From the NCBI GenBank assembly GCA_902793875.1, contig CADBFL010000074.1, positions 1-7,587 of the forward strand: DNA of 7,587 bases. Reading direction: 5' to 3'. Positions 1 to 3,934 of the stretch are shown here, one piece after another. This DNA comes from an uncultured Eubacteriales bacterium (lineage in GTDB: Bacteria > Bacillota > Clostridia > Peptostreptococcales > Anaerovoracaceae). Both the position numbers and the translations under genes were made by a program. The notes beneath the pieces are model-generated. The model saw only the letters and a program-made list of their open reading frames with translations. It made no database searches and had not been told where the DNA came from. Each line of letters starts with the position of its first letter. The first letter of the stretch is position 1.

Positions 1-469
1 CGCTGAGTTCGCCTTTGCGCAGCGCGCTGTATATCTTTTCGGCTGTCAGGAATCCGGACTCCCTGCGTATCTTCCGGATCATGCCGCTCTTTTCGCCGTC
101 ATCGTCCGTCCCGGTGCACGGCAGACCGAGCTCGCTGATCACGGACTCCGCCGCGATGTCGCAGGCCAGGTCCCAGTATCTCACGTCGATATCCGCGCCT
201 GTAAAAGGATGACAGAATATGCAGTGCAGCACCGAATGAAGATATGTGCGTGCCAGATTCTCTTTTGACGCAGCATATGTCCTGAGCACGAAGGCAGGGT
301 CATAGTACAGCACCCGGCCGTCGGTACCGAAGCTTCCATGACAAAGTTCTCTTCCGTGAAAGGCAAGCGCCGTATCCATGTAGCGCAGATTCACAAGAAG
401 GCGGTTCCTCGAGATGTCGAGCACCTCTCCGGCAAGTCTGTTAAGTTCTTCATGCTTTGCCTGATCCAT
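1..469 (-). CDS. VWA-like / DUF2201-type putative metallopeptidase-domain protein, N-terminal part (cut by window edge)
   Basis: An open frame starts at the ATG at 469-467 and runs off the window with 156 codons and no stop. The N-terminus is helical and basic (RNRLLVNLRYMDTALAF, about residues 21-37), followed by a histidine-containing segment YLHSVLHCIFCHPF (residues 77-89 region) and a W-D-x-A-C-D-I-A-A-E-S-V stretch around 99-110. From memory of the family, this pattern resembles the N-terminal putative metallopeptidase domain (DUF2201_N) of VWA-like proteins in Clostridia, where a C-terminal von Willebrand A-like domain follows; that part would lie outside the window. The motif here is H78-xxx-H82 plus H87, with Ser in the place of the catalytic Glu of a classical HExxH, so peptidase activity is doubtful. 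Such proteins usually sit beside a MoxR-type AAA ATPase; none is visible, since the upstream neighbour is sirC. The gap to sirC is 32 bp without a terminator. The ribosome binding site is weak (GGTGA about 12 nt upstream). Family call moderate, function unknown. Confidence 0.68.
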   Translation of the reverse strand, partial: MDQAKHEELNRLAGEVLDISRNRLLVNLRYMDTALAFHGRELCHGSFGTDGRVLYYDPAFVLRTYAASKENLARTYLHSVLHCIFCHPFTGADIDVRYWDLACDIAAESVISELGLPCTGTDDDGEKSGMIRKIRRESGFLTAEKIYSALRKGELS

Positions 470-501
470 TTTGATGCGGTATCACCGGAGGTCCCGGGGT
501 C

Positions 502-969
502 TCAGTCGTGGTCCTGCTTCTTTTCGAACATCTCTTTCAGATAATTTGTTGTCCTTGCCGCAAGCTCATGGTCTTCGCCAGAGGAGCTCACGCCTATCAC
601 CAGCGGATCTCTTTTCACGATACCCGGAAAAAAGAAATCGCAGAGACTCCTGTCGCAGGCGGCATTGACCGGTATGCCCCGCCTCCTGCACATGCCCGCG
701 ATCCTTATGTCCGTTCCCGCATGCCCCGTCGCGGCGAGCACGATATCCGCCCCGTCAAGGTCATCCTCGCTGAAGCGTCTGCTGTGAAGAGTTATGCGTC
801 CGGCATCCGCGAGCGCCTGTACCGACGGATCGGCCTCCGGGGCGATGACAGTGACGGAACCGGCGAAGTCCAGTATGGCTGCGATCCTTCTCGCCGCTAT
901 CCTTCCCGCTCCGGCAAAGAGCACTCTTTTGCTGCTGAGATCCACAAACATCGGAAAGTACATACTCAT
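502..969 (-). CDS. sirC: Precorrin-2 dehydrogenase (SirC / CysG N-terminal-domain type), short form
   Basis: The predicted 155-residue cytosolic protein should oxidise precorrin-2 to sirohydrochlorin with NAD+, the entry step to siroheme. A Rossmann dinucleotide-binding motif GAGRIAARR lies at residues 20-28 after strand KRVLFAG, and VTVIAPE (39-45) is the second strand typical of the CysG N-terminal/Met8p/SirC family. The signature NAACDRSLCDFFFPG (102-116) holds D106, the likely counterpart of the catalytic aspartate of Met8p; IVKRDPLVIGVSSSGE (117-132) follows as in the family. At 155 residues it is shorter than SirC (about 200) and Met8p (about 270): the C-terminal helical/dimerisation part is reduced to about 20 residues, so a dehydrogenase role is safer than a chelatase role. 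The frame is open further upstream, but that would overlap the preceding gene by over 200 bp. The chosen ATG forms an ATGA overlap with that gene's stop and has AAGAGG 8 nt before it. A second in-frame ATG lies at 963. Confidence 0.88.
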   Translation of the reverse strand: MSMYFPMFVDLSSKRVLFAGAGRIAARRIAAILDFAGSVTVIAPEADPSVQALADAGRITLHSRRFSEDDLDGADIVLAATGHAGTDIRIAGMCRRRGIPVNAACDRSLCDFFFPGIVKRDPLVIGVSSSGEDHELAARTTNYLKEMFEKKQDHD

Positions 970-1655
970 TCGTAAAACCTCTTTTTTATGAAGTGGTTGA
1001 GCACTCCGCCCGCAATGATGATGGCGAGAGCTATGTAGATGACCTTCATCGCGGCATCCTGCGTGTCCGCTATGGTCCCTCCCTCTTCGGAAAGATCGAT
1101 AAGCACCGCATCGCCAGGAAGAGACGAGGCGAGGAATGCTATGTCCCTGTCGTACCACTTCTGCTTCTTCTTGCTGTACGCAGCGCATGGCATCTCTTTG
1201 TTGAGCGCTTCCACATCCATTTCAAACTGTCCGAAGCCGCTGCTCTCATCCGCGGGGATCCAATCGGATCTGTCCGCCTTTTCGGCCTCTGCGGCCGTGC
1301 CCGGATACACGTATGCGTAGCTGGTGCTTGACAGGGTGATCACGGCGCTCATCCGTCCGTCTTTGTTAGTGAGACTCGCGTCCGTTATTTTGAAGAACCG
1401 CGAACTCGACAGCGCTTCAGCATCGTATGTTCCCTCTCTGACATCTTCCGGATAGACCGGAGTCATGCTGTAGATGAGAGTCCCGTCCTGCAGGCTCCTG
1501 TCACGCTCAGCGGAGTTCTCTTCCTCTTCGACGCCTATGCCTTTTTCGCTGTCCTTCAGTACCAGCGGCCCGGCAAACACAGCCCCCGGCCCCGCGGTCA
1601 GAAGGACTGCTGCTGTCATTATCAGTATTGCTGTTATGGATGCGATGCGTTTCAT
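966..1655 (-). CDS. Exported protein with C-terminal membrane anchor; possible Ig-like (NEAT/Shp-like) ligand-binding domain; function unknown
   Basis: 229 residues, not assigned to a named gene. Residues 1-28 form a classical signal peptide: K2 R3, a hydrophobic core, and a cleavage site after AVFA (25-28). An acidic linker (E-rich, about 43-50) precedes a probable beta-rich domain at about 87-185, containing FFKITDASLTNKDGRMSAVI, then SYAYVYPGTAAEAEKADRSD (112-131) and KKKQKWYDRDIAF (162-174). A hydrophobic helix, VIYIALAIIIAGGVL (205-219), followed by the basic tail HFIKKRFYE predicts an extracellular domain held by one C-terminal transmembrane segment. Similar domains occur, from memory, in surface proteins of anaerobic Bacillota. 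The beta-strand pattern with a Y-x-Y and a W-Y-D motif could suit a NEAT- or Shp-like fold that binds heme, but this is inference only. It follows the ABC permease by 4 bp and overlaps sirC by 4 bp, so it probably works with the transporter. The ATG at 1655 is chosen because it begins the signal peptide; the longer frame would run into the permease gene. Confidence 0.72.
   Translation of the reverse strand: MKRIASITAILIMTAAVLLTAGPGAVFAGPLVLKDSEKGIGVEEEENSAERDRSLQDGTLIYSMTPVYPEDVREGTYDAEALSSSRFFKITDASLTNKDGRMSAVITLSSTSYAYVYPGTAAEAEKADRSDWIPADESSGFGQFEMDVEALNKEMPCAAYSKKKQKWYDRDIAFLASSLPGDAVLIDLSEEGGTIADTQDAAMKVIYIALAIIIAGGVLNHFIKKRFYE
978..983 (-). promoter_or_regulatory. Shine-Dalgarno AAGAGG of sirC, inside the preceding gene
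   Basis: The minus strand reads AAGAGG then 8 nt then ATG (969). It lies within the last codons (KKRF) of the membrane-anchored protein gene. Together with the ATGA stop/start overlap it supports the chosen sirC start and translational coupling. Confidence 0.7.
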
Positions 1656-1659
1656 TCTT

Positions 1660-2391
1660 CTATAGATTCTTCTTCCGGTATATGAAGAAAACGGATACAG
1701 CGCCCAGCACGGCAAGCCATGCAAGGAGCACGATGTACCCTGTGATTCCCGCCGCTTCTCCGTTTGCTATGCTCCTGATCATGCCGCTTGCCTGCGAAAG
1801 AGGAAGTGCTTCTATGAACTGTCTGAATCCGTCCGGCATCTCCTCTGTCGAAAAGAAAGTATTGCACAGGAAAGACATCGGCATGATTATGTACGTGTTG
1901 AATCTCGGAGCATCCGAGTAGGTCTTTGCCATAAAAGAGAGAACCAGCGCCAGCGTCGCGAACACCGCTCCGTTCAGCAGCATGATCAGAAAAGAAAGGC
2001 CGTTGAAGACGAGTCCGTGCCTCACCGGTACGGTGATGACAAGTATCACGCAGGCGGCATAGATCCCGCGCAGGCTCCCTCCGATGATCTGACCGAGTAT
2101 GAACTGCCAGAGCGGAGTGGGCGATATCATGACCTGATCCAGCGCCTTCTCGTACAGCCTCTGTACGCTCATGCTCTGAGCTATGGCGCCGAAGCTGCCT
2201 GTCATCGTGACCATGGCGACCAGGCCCGGCACAAGGAACTGTATGTAAGGCTGGCCGTGTGAAGTCGTCCGTATGCCAAGTCCGAATACTATGAGGTACA
2301 TCAAAGGAGCGATCATCGCCGCTACGGTGATCTTATAAAAGTCACGCCTGAACTCGACCCATTTTTCCCAGAGTACCGTTATGATCCCCAT
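1660..2391 (-). CDS. ABC-2 type transporter permease
   Basis: 243-residue integral membrane protein, the channel half of an ABC-2 family exporter (DrrB/NodJ type). About six hydrophobic segments are visible: near residues 23-41, 53-73, 103-122, 132-155, 165-182 and 219-238, ending in the basic tail YRKKNL, as usual for a cytosolic C-terminus. The region SFLCNTFFSTEEMPDGFRQF (173-192) followed by ALPLSQASGMIR matches the conserved ABC-2 signature between the fifth and sixth segments. The length is normal for the family (240-270). It lies 7 bp after the ATPase gene, whose TAG stop is part of this gene's Shine-Dalgarno sequence, so the two are surely co-translated and pair as a transporter with two ATPase and two permease subunits. 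The start at 2391 is preferred over the upstream in-frame ATG at 2439 because that would overlap the ATPase end and lacks this ribosome binding site. ABC-2 proteins are mostly exporters; the substrate is unknown. The surrounding genes suggest, but do not prove, a tetrapyrrole-related substrate. Confidence 0.9.
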   Translation of the reverse strand: MGIITVLWEKWVEFRRDFYKITVAAMIAPLMYLIVFGLGIRTTSHGQPYIQFLVPGLVAMVTMTGSFGAIAQSMSVQRLYEKALDQVMISPTPLWQFILGQIIGGSLRGIYAACVILVITVPVRHGLVFNGLSFLIMLLNGAVFATLALVLSFMAKTYSDAPRFNTYIIMPMSFLCNTFFSTEEMPDGFRQFIEALPLSQASGMIRSIANGEAAGITGYIVLLAWLAVLGAVSVFFIYRKKNL

Positions 2392-2395
2392 CTGT

Positions 2396-2400
2396 CTCCT
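2396..2400 (-). promoter_or_regulatory. Shine-Dalgarno AGGAG of the permease gene, overlapping the ATPase stop codon
   Basis: On the minus strand the sequence reads TAGGAGACAGATG: the TAG stop of the ATPase gene (2401-2399) shares bases with AGGAG, which sits 4 nt before the permease ATG at 2391. This fixes the permease start and indicates translational coupling of the two transporter subunits. Confidence 0.8.
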
Positions 2401-3232
2401 ACAGCCTTCGTCCCGCGACCTCCACGAATACATCCTCAAGCGTCGTCTGCCTCAGAGCAGAGTCGGACGCGGTCTTTTCAAGGTATCTTATCGCTTCATC
2501 CCTGTCAGCGAAATGAGTGCACTCAAGACCTGTTTCGCCGGTCTCATCCACCGTATATTCTCCGAGTTCCTTTATGAGCGCTTCAGGTCTGTCCAGCTTC
2601 TGAAGCCTGCCGCGGTTTATCATCGCCACCCGGTCGCAGAGAGCTTCGGCTTCTTCGATGTAATGTGTGGTAAGCAGTATCGTTCTGCTGCCGCCTCTTA
2701 TCTGTCTCAGCAGATTCCACATCTGGCGCCGCGACAGAGCATCCATGCCGGCGGTAGGCTCATCAAGAAGCAGTATTTCAGGGTCGGTCAGAAGCGCCCT
2801 GCATACCATGAGCTTGCGCTTCATGCCGCCCGAAAGATGCCTGACTGTCCTCCTTCGGATGTTCTGAAGCCCGGCAAACTCCAGCAGTTCTTCAGACTTC
2901 CTCTTTATCTCCTTTTTCGGCATGTAATAGAGCCTTCCCTGATATTCCATGACCTCATCGACCGTCATGTCCTGGCGCATCGAATACTCCTGAGTTATCA
3001 CGGCCAGTCTGCTCTTCTGTCCTGAAGCCGCTCTGGTGAGTCTTTCTCCATCTATGTAAATCTCACCTGATGAAGGCAGGAGCACCGTTGAGAGCATGCT
3101 TATCGTCGTGGTCTTGCCGGCGCCGTTGGGTCCGAGCAGACCGAAAAACTCTCCTGTCCCGATCTCAAACGAGAGGCCGTCTACAGCTGTGAATTCCCCG
3201 AATCTCTTTGTCAGTTCCCTGAGCTCTATCAT
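2399..3232 (-). CDS. ABC transporter ATP-binding protein (ABC-2 / DrrA-type exporter ATPase)
   Basis: 277-residue cytosolic ATPase that powers the permease encoded next. All nucleotide-binding motifs are intact: Walker A GPNGAGKT (34-41), Q-loop glutamine Q81 in VITQEY, signature LSGGM (133-137), Walker B ILLLDEP (153-159) with catalytic Glu158, D-loop around AGMDALS (161-167) and the switch histidine H190 in TTHY. The C-terminal extension ends with LRQTTLEDVFVEVAGRRL (260-277), the tail typical of DrrA-like ATPases of drug, polysaccharide or polyketide exporters. Length is slightly under the usual 300. It begins 3 bp after the cobI stop, and the ribosome binding site is poor (AAGGA almost abutting the ATG, preceded by an A/G-only stretch at the cobI end), so its translation likely depends on ribosomes finishing cobI. 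The family is certain; the substrate is not readable from the sequence. Confidence 0.95.
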   Translation of the reverse strand: MIELRELTKRFGEFTAVDGLSFEIGTGEFFGLLGPNGAGKTTTISMLSTVLLPSSGEIYIDGERLTRAASGQKSRLAVITQEYSMRQDMTVDEVMEYQGRLYYMPKKEIKRKSEELLEFAGLQNIRRRTVRHLSGGMKRKLMVCRALLTDPEILLLDEPTAGMDALSRRQMWNLLRQIRGGSRTILLTTHYIEEAEALCDRVAMINRGRLQKLDRPEALIKELGEYTVDETGETGLECTHFADRDEAIRYLEKTASDSALRQTTLEDVFVEVAGRRL

Positions 3233-3235
3233 TCC

Positions 3236-3934
3236 TTACTTTTCTTTCTTTTCTTTTGCCACTATGAGCGAGAAATAACCGCTGTCATCGGGTATCTCGT
3301 CAATGGATCTGTATACCTTCTGGTTTTCCATGCTGCAGTTTTCGACCGCCTGCACCTCGAAATCCGTGCGCGAGAGCATCTCCTTGACCTCGCGCATTTT
3401 GCTCGCGGATTTCATCAGGACATAGTTTCCCGGCCACTTCAGCGAGCCCTCCTCCGCATTGTGGAGAGCAGGCACGACATGGAGGGCTTCGTTCCATTCG
3501 GCAAGCGGGACATTGAGCGCCGCAGCCGCAGCGCAGAACGATGTGACCCCCGGCACGAGCTCCGTCCTGTATCCGTCTTCTTCGAGCAGATGTTGTATAT
3601 AACTGAACGTGCAGTAAACCGCCGGGTCACCGAGGGTGATATACACCACGTTCCTGCCCTGATCGAGATATCTCTCGATGGTATCGGCTGCCTCCCTGTG
3701 GCTCTTCGCGATAAGTTCCCTGTCCCTGATCATAGGCATATATACCGGAACGAGTTCCTTGCTTTCAAGTTCCGGCACAGCTCCGAGAGCTATTTTGTAT
3801 GCGACGGCATCCTTCGGGACCTTGCCCGGGACAGCTATCACGTTGTTTTCGCGTATGAGCCTGCAGGCTTTGGCGGTCATCAGTTCAGGATCTCCCGGAC
3901 CGACTCCCACACCGTATGCGATCCCTTTACTCAT
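3236..3934 (-). CDS. cobI: Precorrin-2 / cobalt-factor II C20-methyltransferase (CobI/CbiL)
   Basis: 232-residue SAM-dependent methyltransferase of the tetrapyrrole methylase family. It methylates C-20 of precorrin-2 (or of the cobalt-bound form in the anaerobic route, where the gene is called cbiL), the first committed step to the corrin ring. Evidence: N-terminal GVGVGPGDPELMTAKA (8-23), the SAM-binding YITLGDPAVYCTF (98-110) that in this subgroup reads TLGDP-x-x-Y, VPGVTSFCAAAAAL (127-140), and MKSASKMREVKEML (174-187), together with the family-typical length of 230-240. LTLGDP-type wording separates it from SUMT (KGGDPFLFGRG). It overlaps the 3' end of the hemC-cobA-hemD gene by 8 bp. Two adjacent ATGs exist (3937, 3934); the second has GGAGGG at a usable 4-nt distance, so it is chosen. 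No other corrin genes are in the window, so the rest of the pathway must be elsewhere or beyond the edges. The A/G-only end encodes KEKKEK. Confidence 0.93.
   Translation of the reverse strand: MSKGIAYGVGVGPGDPELMTAKACRLIRENNVIAVPGKVPKDAVAYKIALGAVPELESKELVPVYMPMIRDRELIAKSHREAADTIERYLDQGRNVVYITLGDPAVYCTFSYIQHLLEEDGYRTELVPGVTSFCAAAAALNVPLAEWNEALHVVPALHNAEEGSLKWPGNYVLMKSASKMREVKEMLSRTDFEVQAVENCSMENQKVYRSIDEIPDDSGYFSLIVAKEKKEK

Noticed and set aside
470..501. Possible terminator hairpin between sirC and the VWA-like gene (CGGT-GAT-ACCG)
   Set aside because: Only a 4-bp stem with no following T-run; not a credible intrinsic terminator.
970..1188. N-terminal extension of the sirC frame
   Set aside because: The extension (Arg/His/Cys-rich) lies entirely inside the preceding gene and has no family similarity; the ATG at 969 has a ribosome binding site and an ATGA overlap.
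1656..1724. N-terminal extension of the anchored-protein frame
   Set aside because: It would put 23 residues before a classical signal peptide and overlap the permease end; the ATG at 1655 is better.
2381..3025. A 214-codon plus-strand frame opposite the ABC ATPase gene
   Set aside because: No recognisable motif and no good ribosome binding site; the minus strand encodes a complete ABC ATPase.
3239..3258. A/G-only low-complexity stretch at the cobI end as a repeat or regulatory site
   Set aside because: It encodes the Lys/Glu tail KEKKEK and is explained by coding sequence, although it may assist ribosome loading for the next gene.
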